Part shown: piece after piece, positions 49,591-58,520 of the stretch
Numbering within the stretch: position 1 is the stretch's first letter
Layout of the letters: each line of letters begins with the position of its first letter
Origin: Bosea sp. 124
GTDB lineage: Bacteria; Pseudomonadota; Alphaproteobacteria; Rhizobiales; Beijerinckiaceae
Assembly: GCF_003046175.1 (NCBI RefSeq)
Contig: NZ_PZZM01000001.1
Coordinates: forward strand, 2,931,001 to 2,995,000
Direction of reading: 5' to 3'
Length of the DNA stretch: 64,000 nucleotides
Position numbers and translations under genes: made by a program
Notes under the pieces: generated by a model
What the model saw: only the letters and a program-made list of their open reading frames with translations
The model's database searches: none
What the model was told of the DNA's origin: nothing

Positions 49591-52572
49591 ATGAACCAAG
49601 CCGCGACGTCGCGAATTCATGCCCGCCATCTCGGTCTCGAACGCCGCCTGACACAGGCACTGGAAGGCGAGGTCCGCTTCGACGCCTTCACGCGTGGGCG
49701 CTATGCCACCGATGCCTCGATCTACCAGATCATCCCGCAGGGCGTGGTCTTCCCGAAATCCGAGGCCGACATCGCCGCAGCCCTGACGATTGCTGCCGAG
49801 CATGGCGTGCCGGTGATCGCCCGCGGCGGCGGCACCTCGCAGAACGGCCAGCCGATCGGCGATGCGCTGATCCTCGACATGAGCCGGCATTTCAATGGCA
49901 TCCGGGCCTATGACCCGGTCGCGCGGACGGTGTCGGTCGCGCCCGGCCTCGTGCTGGAGGCGCTGAACGCGCAGGTTAAGAAGGACGGGCTGTTCTTTCC
50001 CGTCGAACCCTCGACGGCAAGCCGCTGTACCATCGGCGGCATGGCTGGCAACAATTCGTCGGGCGCGCGCTCGCTGCGCTACGGCAAGATGGTCGACAAC
50101 GTCGTCGCGATGAAGGCGATGTTCCATGACGGCGAGGCCTTTGCGCTGGGCGAGGGAGCTGTCGGCGACAACCAGTCTGCGCGTGCGCGCGATCTGATGA
50201 CGCGGATGATCGCGCTCGCCGACCGTCACCGCGATGGGATTGAGGCGATCTTCCCGAAGGTGCAGCGCCGCGTCGGCGGCTATAATCTCGACGAGCTTCT
50301 GCCGGCGCGGCCCAATCTCTCGCATCTGCTCGTCGGTTCCGAAGGCACGCTGGCTATCACCACCGAGACGACGCTGAAGCTCTCGGCCCTGCCCACCCAT
50401 CGCGTGATGGGGGTCTGCCATTTCCCGAGCTTCCGAGCGGCGATGGAGACGACGAAAGCCATCGTGGCGCTCGGGCCGGTCGCTGTCGAACTGGTCGACA
50501 ACAATGTGCTGGTGCTCGGCGCCGACATCCCTCTCTTCGTGCGCACGCTTGCCGACATCACGCGCGGTCAGCCGAACTGCCTGTTGCTGGTCGAGTTCGC
50601 CGGCGACGATCTCAGTGCGCTGAAGCATGACCTCCGGCGCCTCGACCAGTGCATGGCCGATCACGGCTTTCCGGATGCGGTCGTCGAGGTGGTCGAGCCG
50701 GCCCGGCAGAAGCCGGTCTGGGAGGTGCGCGAGGCCTGCCTCAACATCATGATGTCGATGAAGGGGGACGGGAAGCCGGTCTCCTTCATCGAGGATTGCG
50801 CCGTCCCGCTCGACCATCTCGCCGACTATACCGACGCGGTCACCGCGCTGTTCGCACGCCATGGCACGCGCGGGACCTGGTATGCGCATGCCTCGGTCGG
50901 CTGCCTGCATGTGCGCCCGATCCTGAACATGAAGGACGAGGCCGGAGTCAGGGCGATGCGCGGCATCGCGGAGGAAGCCTGCGAGCTGGTGCGCCGCTTC
51001 AAGGGCTCGTTCTCCGGCGAGCATGGCGACGGTATCTCGCGTTCGGAATTCGTCGAGCCGATGTTCGGTGGCGCGCTGACCCGCGCCTTCGAGGCGGTCA
51101 AGGATGGCTTCGACCCCGGCAACCGGCTGAACCCCGGCAAGGTCGTGCGGCCCTATCGCATGGACGATCGCGGCCTGATGCGCTTCGCGCCGGGCTACGC
51201 AACGCCTGTACCGGCCGAGACCGCGCTGGACTGGTCCGACTGGGGCGGCCTCGGCGGCGCGGTCGAGATGTGCAACAACAACGGCGCCTGCCGGAAGATG
51301 TCCGGCGGGACGATGTGCCCGTCCTATCGCGCCACGCAGGACGAGACGCATGTCACGCGCGGGCGGGCGAACAGCCTGAGGCTCGCGATCTCCGGCCAGC
51401 TCGGTCCGGACGCCTTCACCTCCCCGGAGATGAAGCAGACGCTCGATCTCTGCGTCTCCTGCAAGGGCTGCAAGCGCGATTGCCCGACCGGCGTCGACAT
51501 GGCCCGGATGAAGATCGAATTCCTGAGCCACTACCATGCGAAGCACGGCCTGCCGCTGAAGGAGCGGCTGATCGCCTGGCTGCCGCGCTATGCGCCCTGG
51601 GCGGCGAAGCTCTCAGCCCTGATGAACCTGCGCGACCGCGTTCCGCTGCTGGCTAAGCTCAGCGAGCGCTGGCTCGGCTTCAGCACAAGGCGCTCGCTGC
51701 CGGTCTGGCGCAAGCCGTGGGCGCAGGGCGGACAGGCCGCGACGCCCGGCAACGTGGTCGGCGACGGGCGCGACATCGTGCTCTTCGGCGACACCTTCAA
51801 CCGCTATTACGAGCGCGAGAATCTTGAAGCCGCCGAGCGCGTGCTGGCGGCGGGCGGCTATCGGCTGCACCGGGTCGAGCCCCGCGATGGCGGCCGGCCG
51901 CTCTGCTGCGGGCGCACCTTCCTGTCTGCCGGGCTGGTCGACGAGGCGCGCAAGGAGGCAAGGCGCACGCTCGACACGCTCGCTCCTTATGTCGCGAGAG
52001 GCGCGCGCATCGTCGGGCTGGAGCCGTCCTGCCTGCTGACCTTCCGCGACGAATTCTCCGCGATCCTGCCCAGGGCCGAGGTCGCGCCGGTCGCCGCCGC
52101 TGCCTTCCTATTGGAGGAGGTGCTGGCGGCCGATCTCAAGGCGGGTTCGACCCATCTGCTGTTCAGGGACCAGGGTGCGCGCGTCGCCCATCTGCATGGG
52201 CATTGCCACCAGAAGGCTTTCGCCGCGATGGGAGCCGTCGAAGCGACGCTGCGCGCGATTCCCGGCCTTGATGTCCGCCCGATCGAGACGAGCTGCTGCG
52301 GCATGTCGGGTGCCTTCGGTTATGGCGCCGAAACGATGGACGTGTCGCTCGCCATGGCGGAGCTATCGCTGCTGCCAGCGGTGCGCAAGGCAGGCCGCGC
52401 CGAGCTGATCGTCGCCGATGGCACGAGCTGTCGCCACCAGATCCATGACGGCACCGGGCGCGAGGCGCTGCATGTCGTGCGCGTGCTCGACATGGCGCTC
52501 GCGCATGATGCTCCCGCGCCGGAGGACATGGCGCCGGACGATCCGGCGCGGGATGATCGCGCCGGATCGTGA
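49591..52572 (+). CDS. FAD-binding oxidase fused to Fe-S/CCG module (GlcD-GlcF type 2-hydroxyacid dehydrogenase)
   Basis: A 993-residue fusion protein. Residues 1 to about 540 form a GlcD/Dld-type FAD domain (VIARGGGTSQNGQPIGDALI, GNNSSGARSLRYG, EHGDGISR), which oxidises a D-2-hydroxy acid. Then comes an Fe-S module with CNNNGACRK and LCVSCKGCKRDCPTG (two 4Fe-4S clusters), and finally two CCG domains with CCGRTFLSAG and SCCGMSGAFGYG. Such proteins feed electrons to the quinone pool. It follows the TctCBA importer, so it may oxidise an imported hydroxyacid (malate-, citramalate- or hydroxyglutarate-like). Substrate unproven. Confidence 0.9.
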   Translation: MNQAATSRIHARHLGLERRLTQALEGEVRFDAFTRGRYATDASIYQIIPQGVVFPKSEADIAAALTIAAEHGVPVIARGGGTSQNGQPIGDALILDMSRHFNGIRAYDPVARTVSVAPGLVLEALNAQVKKDGLFFPVEPSTASRCTIGGMAGNNSSGARSLRYGKMVDNVVAMKAMFHDGEAFALGEGAVGDNQSARARDLMTRMIALADRHRDGIEAIFPKVQRRVGGYNLDELLPARPNLSHLLVGSEGTLAITTETTLKLSALPTHRVMGVCHFPSFRAAMETTKAIVALGPVAVELVDNNVLVLGADIPLFVRTLADITRGQPNCLLLVEFAGDDLSALKHDLRRLDQCMADHGFPDAVVEVVEPARQKPVWEVREACLNIMMSMKGDGKPVSFIEDCAVPLDHLADYTDAVTALFARHGTRGTWYAHASVGCLHVRPILNMKDEAGVRAMRGIAEEACELVRRFKGSFSGEHGDGISRSEFVEPMFGGALTRAFEAVKDGFDPGNRLNPGKVVRPYRMDDRGLMRFAPGYATPVPAETALDWSDWGGLGGAVEMCNNNGACRKMSGGTMCPSYRATQDETHVTRGRANSLRLAISGQLGPDAFTSPEMKQTLDLCVSCKGCKRDCPTGVDMARMKIEFLSHYHAKHGLPLKERLIAWLPRYAPWAAKLSALMNLRDRVPLLAKLSERWLGFSTRRSLPVWRKPWAQGGQAATPGNVVGDGRDIVLFGDTFNRYYERENLEAAERVLAAGGYRLHRVEPRDGGRPLCCGRTFLSAGLVDEARKEARRTLDTLAPYVARGARIVGLEPSCLLTFRDEFSAILPRAEVAPVAAAAFLLEEVLAADLKAGSTHLLFRDQGARVAHLHGHCHQKAFAAMGAVEATLRAIPGLDVRPIETSCCGMSGAFGYGAETMDVSLAMAELSLLPAVRKAGRAELIVADGTSCRHQIHDGTGREALHVVRVLDMALAHDAPAPEDMAPDDPARDDRAGS

Positions 52573-52652
52573 AGACGGCCGCGACGGACATCAAAGAGGC
52601 GGGGCAGGGCGATCAACTCCTGCAACCGACCCGATCAAGGAGGATACGAACC

Positions 52653-53837
52653 ATGGCATTGCCACTTGCCGGCATCAGGGTGCTCGACATTTCACAGGTC
52701 ATGGCCGGGCCGTTCTGCTGCATGCTGCTGGCCGATATGGGCGCGGACGTGATCAAGATCGAGCCGCCGGGAACGGGTGACTCGACTCGGCAGTCGATGG
52801 GCTTTCGGCTCAAGGGTGTCGACAGCCCGGGCTTCCTGGCGCTGAACCGCAACAAGCGCAGCATCGCGCTCGATCTGAAGACACCGGCTGACCGTGAGGT
52901 GCTCTATGCGCTGGTCAAGACGGCCGATGTCCTGATCGAGAATGCGCGTCCGGGCGTCGCCGGTCGTCTGGGGATGGACTACGAGACGCTGAAAGCGATC
53001 AATCCGCGGCTGATCTATGCCAGCATTTCCGGGTTCGGCCAGACCGGTCCGTGGTCGCAGCGTCCGGGTTTCGACCTGATCGCGCAGGCGGTTTCGGGCG
53101 TGCTCAGCTCGAACGGCCTGCCCGGCATGGAGCCGGCGAAGAACTCGATTCCGGTCGCCGATCTCGGCGCGGGACTGTTTACGGCCTATGCGGTGCTGAG
53201 CGCCGTGATCGGCCGCCAGAGTTCCGGCGAGGGCCAGTATGTCGATGCCTCGCTGTTCGAGGCGGCGCTGGCGCTTTCGGTATGGGAGACGACGGAACTC
53301 TGGGGCACGGGCAAGGCGCCGGCGCCCATCGGCTCGGCCAACCGGATGTCGGCGCCTTATCAGGCGGTCGAAGCCTCGGATGGCTGGTTCGTCATCGGTG
53401 CCGCCAATCAGGGCCTCTGGCTGAAGCTGCTCACGGTGCTCGGCCGCGAGGATCTGCAGCAGGACGAACGCTTCGCGACCAATGCCGCCCGCATCGCCAA
53501 CCGCATTGCCCTGATCGAGGCGATGGCGCCGACCTTCGCCGGCGGTACCAGGCAGGAGTGGATCGACGGCCTGCTGGGCGCCGGCGTCCCGGCGGCCCCG
53601 ATCCTCGACTATGCCGAGGCTGTCGTCAGCGAGCAGGCGGTGGCGCGCGAGATGGTGCAGATGGTGCCGCATCCGGTCGAGGGCGAATTCAAGGCGCTGG
53701 GCTTCCCGGTCAAGCTCAGCGGCACGCCGCAGCAGATGCGCCTGCCGCCGCCCCTGCTCGACGAGCATGGCGCCGACATCCGCAGGGAACTGGTGGAGAT
53801 GGGGCTGCTGGCGCCCGAGACGGAGTCGGTCGCGTGA
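52653..53837 (+). CDS. CaiB/BaiF family CoA-transferase
   Basis: A 394-residue class III CoA-transferase that moves CoA between acids. The motif LPLAGIRVLDISQVMAGPFC is diagnostic, followed by LADMGADVIKIEPPGTGD, and the catalytic Asp lies in QYVDASLFEAAL (about residue 200). The ATG has AGGAGG upstream at optimal spacing; an upstream frame start is not needed. It activates a carboxylate for the enoyl-CoA hydratase homologue downstream, with which it overlaps by GTGA. Confidence 0.92.
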   Translation: MALPLAGIRVLDISQVMAGPFCCMLLADMGADVIKIEPPGTGDSTRQSMGFRLKGVDSPGFLALNRNKRSIALDLKTPADREVLYALVKTADVLIENARPGVAGRLGMDYETLKAINPRLIYASISGFGQTGPWSQRPGFDLIAQAVSGVLSSNGLPGMEPAKNSIPVADLGAGLFTAYAVLSAVIGRQSSGEGQYVDASLFEAALALSVWETTELWGTGKAPAPIGSANRMSAPYQAVEASDGWFVIGAANQGLWLKLLTVLGREDLQQDERFATNAARIANRIALIEAMAPTFAGGTRQEWIDGLLGAGVPAAPILDYAEAVVSEQAVAREMVQMVPHPVEGEFKALGFPVKLSGTPQQMRLPPPLLDEHGADIRRELVEMGLLAPETESVA

Positions 53838-54616
53838 GCGGGCCGGGCATCATCCTCGAGAAGCGGGATCGGGTCGCGCATGTCGTGATCGACAACCCCG
53901 CCGCCCATAACGCGCTGACGAGCCAGATGTGGCTCGACCTGCGCGATGCGGCGCGTGCCATCGCCGACGATCCGTCCATCCGTGTCGCGGTGTTCCGGGG
54001 GGCGGGCGGCAAGGCCTTCGTCTCGGGGACCGACATCTCCGGCTTCGCGAAATTCACCTCGGGTGCCGACGGCGTCGCCTATGAGCGCAATGGTGATGCC
54101 TGCATGCGGGCGATCGACGAGATCCCGGTCACCACCATCGCGGTGATCGACGGCTGGGCAATCGGCGGCGGGCTCAACATTGCCTCGGCCTGCGATTTTC
54201 GTATCGCCACGCCCGATGCGCGCTTCGGCTCGCCGATCGGCCGGACCCTCGGCAACTGCCTGTCGGCGCAGAGTCTGGCGCGGATCGGCGGGGCGGTCGG
54301 TGTCCAGATCGCCAGACGCATGGTGCTGCTCGGCGAGATCGTCACGGCACCCGAACTCCTGGCCTGCGGCTTCCTGCTGCGTGTCGTGGAGCGGGAGGCG
54401 ATGGATGCCGAGATCGAGGCCTTGTGCCGCCGCGCTGCGGAGAATGCCCCGCTGACGACGCGCGCCACCAAGACGATCCTGCGCGAGTTGCGGCTCGCCA
54501 GCCTGCCGGATGACGAGGCGACCATCGCGCAGGTCTATGGCAGCGAGGATTTCCGGCGTGGCGTCAGGGACTTCCTCGCCAAGACCAAGGCCGTGCCCGA
54601 CTGGACGGGCTCCTGA
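53834..54616 (+). CDS. enoyl-CoA hydratase/isomerase family protein
   Basis: A 260-residue crotonase-fold protein. Oxyanion loops are visible in GGKAFVSGTDISGFAKF and in AIGGGLNIASACDF. At the site of the first catalytic Glu of classical hydratases, FGxPE, this protein has FGSPIGRTLGN, so that Glu is missing and a different reaction (dehydration, isomerisation or decarboxylation) is possible. The GTG overlaps the previous stop, so it is coupled to the CoA-transferase. It completes the TctCBA-oxidase-transferase set. Confidence 0.88.
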   Translation: MSGPGIILEKRDRVAHVVIDNPAAHNALTSQMWLDLRDAARAIADDPSIRVAVFRGAGGKAFVSGTDISGFAKFTSGADGVAYERNGDACMRAIDEIPVTTIAVIDGWAIGGGLNIASACDFRIATPDARFGSPIGRTLGNCLSAQSLARIGGAVGVQIARRMVLLGEIVTAPELLACGFLLRVVEREAMDAEIEALCRRAAENAPLTTRATKTILRELRLASLPDDEATIAQVYGSEDFRRGVRDFLAKTKAVPDWTGS

Positions 54617-54707
54617 GGCTGCTCAGGCCGGCGGCTGCAAGCCGCGTCCGGCAGGCGGCGTTGCAATCAGCCTTCGATAAAACTGACGCAATGCATGGCG
54701 AGGGGGT

Positions 54708-54735
54708 TTGACTGACATTTGCCGTCAGGCATACT
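54708..54735 (+). promoter_or_regulatory. candidate sigma-70 promoter before the HIBADH-type operon
   Basis: TTGACT at 54708-54713, 16 bases, CATACT at 54730-54735. It lies upstream of the small ORF at 54800 and the dehydrogenase at 54883, in a 266-bp gap after the enoyl-CoA hydratase homologue gene, and looks like the start of a new transcription unit. Confidence 0.45.
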
Positions 54736-54799
54736 GCATACAGAATAAAGATGGGCGGCCACCCCCAACGAGCCGCTTGCGATCAGGGAGAGAACCGAG

Positions 54800-54886
54800 A
54801 TGGCTTGTCTGCAAGGACGAGAGCGGCTGGCTGACGCCTGCCTGACGCGCTGCTCGTCGATGGTGACCGATGGAGCTGCGGCATGA
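54800..54886 (+). CDS. small ORF (28 aa) overlapping the HIBADH-type gene start
   Basis: A 28-codon ORF with GGGAGAG upstream (7-base spacing) and a stop that overlaps the next ATG (ATGA). It reads MACLQGRERLADACLTRCSS, with three Cys residues. No family is recognised. With its good ribosome site and start/stop coupling it could be a translated leader or small protein. Confidence 0.45.
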   Translation: MACLQGRERLADACLTRCSSMVTDGAAA

Positions 54887-55800
54887 GCGGCGCCGCCCAT
54901 CGCCCCCGCATCGGCTTCATCGGCATCGGCATCATGGGCGAGGCGATGGTGCGCCGGCTGCTCGATCTCGGCTTCCCGGTCACGGTCTGGAATCTGGAGC
55001 CGGAGCGGCTGGGGACCGTGGTTCCCCATGGCGCGGTTGCGGCGGCATCGCCGGCCGCCGTCGCTGCAGCGAGCGACATCGTCATGCTCTGCGTGCTGCA
55101 TATGGCGGCCGTGGAGCGCTGCATCCTCGCCGATGACGGCGTGGCCGCGGCCGGTGCCGGCCCGGCCCTCGTGATCGATTTCTCGACGGCCGATCCCGAA
55201 GGCACGCGCGAGGTCGCCGCGAAGCTGAAGGCGCTCACGGGCGCAGGCTGGGTCGACGCGCCGGTCTCGGGCGGGCCGCAGCTTGCCCGCACCGGCGGCA
55301 TGACCGTGATGGCCGGGGGCTTGCAGGCCGATTTCGACGCAGCGCAGCCGATCCTCGCGCAGATGTCGGGCAACCTCACCCTGATGGGTCCGGTCGGTGC
55401 CGGGCAGACCACGAAGATCATCAACCAGGCGATCGTCGGCACGGGCTATGTCGTGATGGCGGAGGCGCTGATGCTGGCCGAGGCCGCCGGCATCGACGCC
55501 GCCCGCCTGCCGCAATGCCTAGCCGGCGGGCATGCCGACAGCAGCCTGCTGCAGCGGCTCTATCCGCAGATGCAGCAGCGGGCCTTTGATCCGCCTTCGA
55601 GCTATGCGCGGCAATTGCTGAAGGATTTGAAGGCGGTGTCGGCTTTCGCCCAAGGCCTCGGGCTCGATCTCAGGGTGATCGAGCAGGGCGTGCAGCGTTA
55701 CAAGGATTACGTCGCGCTCGGCCATGAGATGTCGGATTCCGCGGCCGTCGTCAGGCTTTACGAGCACGATGCCACAACGCGCGGCAAGGCGCGGTCATGA
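54883..55800 (+). CDS. NAD(P)-dependent oxidoreductase, 3-hydroxyisobutyrate dehydrogenase family
   Basis: A 305-residue beta-hydroxyacid dehydrogenase. The cofactor motif GFIGIGIMGEAM is at about residues 10-21, substrate motif DAPVSGGPQLARTGG at about 125-139 and the catalytic Lys in GQTTKIINQA. Its stop overlaps the amidohydrolase start (ATGA). With that gene and the TRAP importer it probably degrades an imported 3-hydroxy acid or aldehyde-acid. Confidence 0.9.
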   Translation: MSGAAHRPRIGFIGIGIMGEAMVRRLLDLGFPVTVWNLEPERLGTVVPHGAVAAASPAAVAAASDIVMLCVLHMAAVERCILADDGVAAAGAGPALVIDFSTADPEGTREVAAKLKALTGAGWVDAPVSGGPQLARTGGMTVMAGGLQADFDAAQPILAQMSGNLTLMGPVGAGQTTKIINQAIVGTGYVVMAEALMLAEAAGIDAARLPQCLAGGHADSSLLQRLYPQMQQRAFDPPSSYARQLLKDLKAVSAFAQGLGLDLRVIEQGVQRYKDYVALGHEMSDSAAVVRLYEHDATTRGKARS

Positions 55801-56705
55801 GCACCCTGCCGCCGCGCCCGAGGGCGGTGATCGATGCGCATCACCATGTCTGGGACCTTGCCAACGACCTGCCCTGGCTGAAGAAGAAGCGCGTATTCTT
55901 CCGCTATGGCGACTACTTGGCGATCTGCCGCGACTACATGCCCGCAGACTATCGCGCGGACATGGCGGGCTGGCCGGTCGTGGCGTCCGTCTATGTCGAA
56001 GCCGAATGGGCTCGGGAGAAGGCTGCCGAGGAGAGCCGCTGGGTCGCGGCGGTGTCGAAGGCCGAGGGGTTGCCCTCGGTCGTCGTCGCCTGGTGCGATT
56101 TCGCGGCGCCGGAAGCGGCTGCGCTGCTCGCCTCGCACGCCTCCGTGCCGATCGTCCGCGGCGTCCGCCACAAGCCCACCGCGGCAGGAACGCCGGACGA
56201 GGCGAAGCGTGGTGCTGCCGGCTCGATGGACGATCCCGTCTGGCGCGACGGCTATGCGCTGCTGGAGCGGCACGGCCTGTCCTACGATTTGCAGACGCCG
56301 TGGTGGCATCTCGATGCCGCGGCCGATCTGGCGAAGGATTTTCCGGCAACGCAGCTCATCATCAATCACACCGGCTTGCCGGCGGATCGCAGTCCCGAGG
56401 CGCTCGCCGCCTGGCGAAGAGCCCTGGAGAGGGCGGCGAGCGAGCCAAATGTCGCGATCAAGATTTCCGGCATCGGCCTGCCCGGCGAGCCCTGGACCGT
56501 TGCCGCCAACGGCCCTGTCATCCGCGATGCCATCGCCATCTTCGGCAAGGACCGGGCGATGTTTGCGAGCAACTTTCCGGTCGACAGCCTCGTCGGCGAT
56601 TTCGACACGATCTTCTCGGGCTTCCTCGCGGCGACGGCGGCTTTCTCGGAGAGCGAGAGGGACCAGCTTTTCCACGGAAATGCGGAGCGAATCTACCGGA
56701 TGTGA
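55797..56705 (+). CDS. amidohydrolase family protein (COG3618 type)
   Basis: A 302-residue TIM-barrel hydrolase. The metal motif IDAHHHVWDL lies near residues 12-21, with SVYVEAEW, LIINHTGLP and the C-terminal SNFPVDS with its Asp. Members are lactonases, decarboxylases or amidohydrolases of small cyclic acids. It is coupled by ATGA to the dehydrogenase upstream and followed by the TRAP binding-protein gene. Substrate unknown; a lactone or dicarboxylate is likely. Confidence 0.87.
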   Translation: MSTLPPRPRAVIDAHHHVWDLANDLPWLKKKRVFFRYGDYLAICRDYMPADYRADMAGWPVVASVYVEAEWAREKAAEESRWVAAVSKAEGLPSVVVAWCDFAAPEAAALLASHASVPIVRGVRHKPTAAGTPDEAKRGAAGSMDDPVWRDGYALLERHGLSYDLQTPWWHLDAAADLAKDFPATQLIINHTGLPADRSPEALAAWRRALERAASEPNVAIKISGIGLPGEPWTVAANGPVIRDAIAIFGKDRAMFASNFPVDSLVGDFDTIFSGFLAATAAFSESERDQLFHGNAERIYRM

Positions 56706-56752
56706 GCCGCCGGACAGACAAGGCTCACCATAAAAAAACAGGGAGAGAACCA

Positions 56753-57766
56753 ATGATGGAGGAGACCATGGACAAGAGGCGGGCATTGAAGGGTGTCGCG
56801 GCGCTGTTTGCGCTGTCGATCGGTTTTGTCGCTCCGGCCGCGGCGCAGATGACGATCCGCTACGCCCATGTCGGATCGGAAGGCGATATCCAGTACTGGT
56901 ATGCCGACGAGTTCGCCAAGCGCGTCGAGAAGCGTACCGATGGCCGGGTCAAGGTGCAGGTCTTCCCGAATTCGCAGCTCGGCGGCGCACAGGAAACGGT
57001 CGATGGCGTGCGCAGCGGCGCGATCCCGCTGGCGCATCACGAATTCGCCTCGCTGTCGCGGCTGATGCCGGATATCGCGTCCTTTGCGGCGCCCTTCATC
57101 TATCGCGACGGCACCCATGCGATGGCCGCGACCGACCCGGACAAATCCGAAGTCATGAAGGAGATGTCGGACAAGCTGGTCAAACAGACGAATGTCCGCA
57201 TCATCGGCCGGCTCTATCGCGGCGCGCGCCAGATGACCGCGAAAATGGCGGTCTATTCCCCGGCGGATCTCAAGGACAAGCGCTTCCGTGGCGTGCCGCT
57301 GCAGCTCTGGACGTCGATGATCAAGGGCATGGGGGCGGTGCCGACGCCGGTGGAGGTAGCCGAACTGCCGACGGCGCTGATGACCGGCATGGTGATCGGC
57401 CAGGAAAACCCCCTGACCATGATCAACGCCAACAAGCTCTACGAGGTGCAGACCCACGCCATGCTGACCGGGCACATGCAGAACGTGCTGCCGGTGTTCA
57501 TCAACGAGCGGACCTGGCAGTCGATCCCCGAGAAGGATCGCGCGATCGTGGCCGAGGTCGCAGCCGAGGTTGGCGAGGAGACGTTGAAGCTCGGCATGGC
57601 AGCCGAGGTGCAACTGATCGATGAGCTCAAGAAGAAGGGCATGATCTTCATCACCGAAAAGGACGGACTCAAGGTTGACGAGTTCCGCAAGTCGGTGGGC
57701 GCCCAAATCAATGCCGACTTCCCGAGCTGGGGCCCGATCACCCAGCGCATCGCCGCAGTGAAGTGA
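56753..57766 (+). CDS. TRAP importer solute-binding protein, DctP type, second system
   Basis: A periplasmic binding protein of 337 residues with a Sec signal (cleavage near residue 31, AAA|Q). The mature start MTIRYAHVGSEGDIQYWYAD and the ligand-binding Arg in KRFRGVPLQLW, then GQENPLTMINANKLYEVQ, match DctP. The ribosome site is GGGAGAG; two tandem ATG codons are possible starts, the first being used here. It leads the TRAP genes and follows the amidohydrolase gene. Confidence 0.92.
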   Translation: MMEETMDKRRALKGVAALFALSIGFVAPAAAQMTIRYAHVGSEGDIQYWYADEFAKRVEKRTDGRVKVQVFPNSQLGGAQETVDGVRSGAIPLAHHEFASLSRLMPDIASFAAPFIYRDGTHAMAATDPDKSEVMKEMSDKLVKQTNVRIIGRLYRGARQMTAKMAVYSPADLKDKRFRGVPLQLWTSMIKGMGAVPTPVEVAELPTALMTGMVIGQENPLTMINANKLYEVQTHAMLTGHMQNVLPVFINERTWQSIPEKDRAIVAEVAAEVGEETLKLGMAAEVQLIDELKKKGMIFITEKDGLKVDEFRKSVGAQINADFPSWGPITQRIAAVK

Positions 57767-57810
57767 GACGACGGCCGGGGCACCTCTCTTAAAATTCAGA
57801 GACGGATTCA

Positions 57811-57837
57811 CTGATCAGGTCGATTCAACCTGACCAG
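57811..57837. repeat. near-perfect palindrome between TRAP binding protein and DctQ
   Basis: CTGATCAGGT and ACCTGACCAG face each other around CGATTCA, giving a 27-bp near-palindrome. In the message it forms a hairpin within the 137-bp gap, where stabilising or attenuating hairpins of binding-protein operons are often found; it is not followed by a T run, so it is not a normal terminator. Confidence 0.5.
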
Positions 57838-57903
57838 ATCCGGTTCTGGGCCCCGGCCTTTCTTTTCCAGCCCGACCCTTCGCCCTGCCGACGAGGCCCG
57901 CTC

Positions 57904-58509
57904 TTGCAAACCTCTGATATCGTCTTCGACGCTCCCGTCGCCGTGGCTGCGGTGGACAGCCGCACCTATGCGATCGATCGCGCGGTCGAGCCGGTTCGCT
58001 GGGTCTTTCGCTGGGGCAGCCTGGCGATGCTGATCGCCATGGTGTCGCTGCCTTTCATCCAGGTGGTTTCGCGCGAGATCTTCGCCATGCCGATCATCGG
58101 CGTGGAGGAACTGGCGCGCTTCATGCTGATCTGCTCGGTCTTCCTGGCGCTGCCCTATGTCGTTTCCGCCGGTGCCAATATCCGGATGGAGGAGATCGTC
58201 GCGATGTTCCCGGCCGGCGTCGTGCGCGTCGCCAAGGTCATGGGCGCCGTCACGGCAACGGCCACCTTCGCCGCGATCGCTGTCGCGAGCTTCGTCGCGA
58301 TCGGCGGCAATCTCGACAATTCGACGCCGACGCTCGGCATTCCCTACTGGGTCTTCCTCGGCGCGGCCTTCGTCAGCTTCACGATGACCACGCTCGAATG
58401 CGGGATCCAGACCGTCAAGGTCATCCAGGGCAAGCCGCTCTACATCACCTTTCCGCAGGAGCACGAGCCCGAGGAAGAGCTCGATCTGCCTGACGAAATG
58501 AAGGGTTGA
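57904..58509 (+). CDS. TRAP importer small permease, DctQ type
   Basis: A 201-residue membrane protein with four hydrophobic helices, beginning TTG-CAA behind a modest GAGG site. The stretch VEELARFMLICSVFLALPYV and the C-terminal VSFTMTTLECGIQTVKVI are DctQ-like. It belongs with the DctM gene that starts 11 bp later. It is a separate small subunit here, unlike the fused permease at 27556. Confidence 0.87.
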   Translation: MQTSDIVFDAPVAVAAVDSRTYAIDRAVEPVRWVFRWGSLAMLIAMVSLPFIQVVSREIFAMPIIGVEELARFMLICSVFLALPYVVSAGANIRMEEIVAMFPAGVVRVAKVMGAVTATATFAAIAVASFVAIGGNLDNSTPTLGIPYWVFLGAAFVSFTMTTLECGIQTVKVIQGKPLYITFPQEHEPEEELDLPDEMKG

Positions 58510-58520
58510 GGCGCGAAACG

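Noticed and set aside
48496..51546. 1016-codon open frame antisense to tctA and the FAD/Fe-S oxidase
   Set aside because: It spans two genuine genes and a repeat and has a composition typical of antisense frames.
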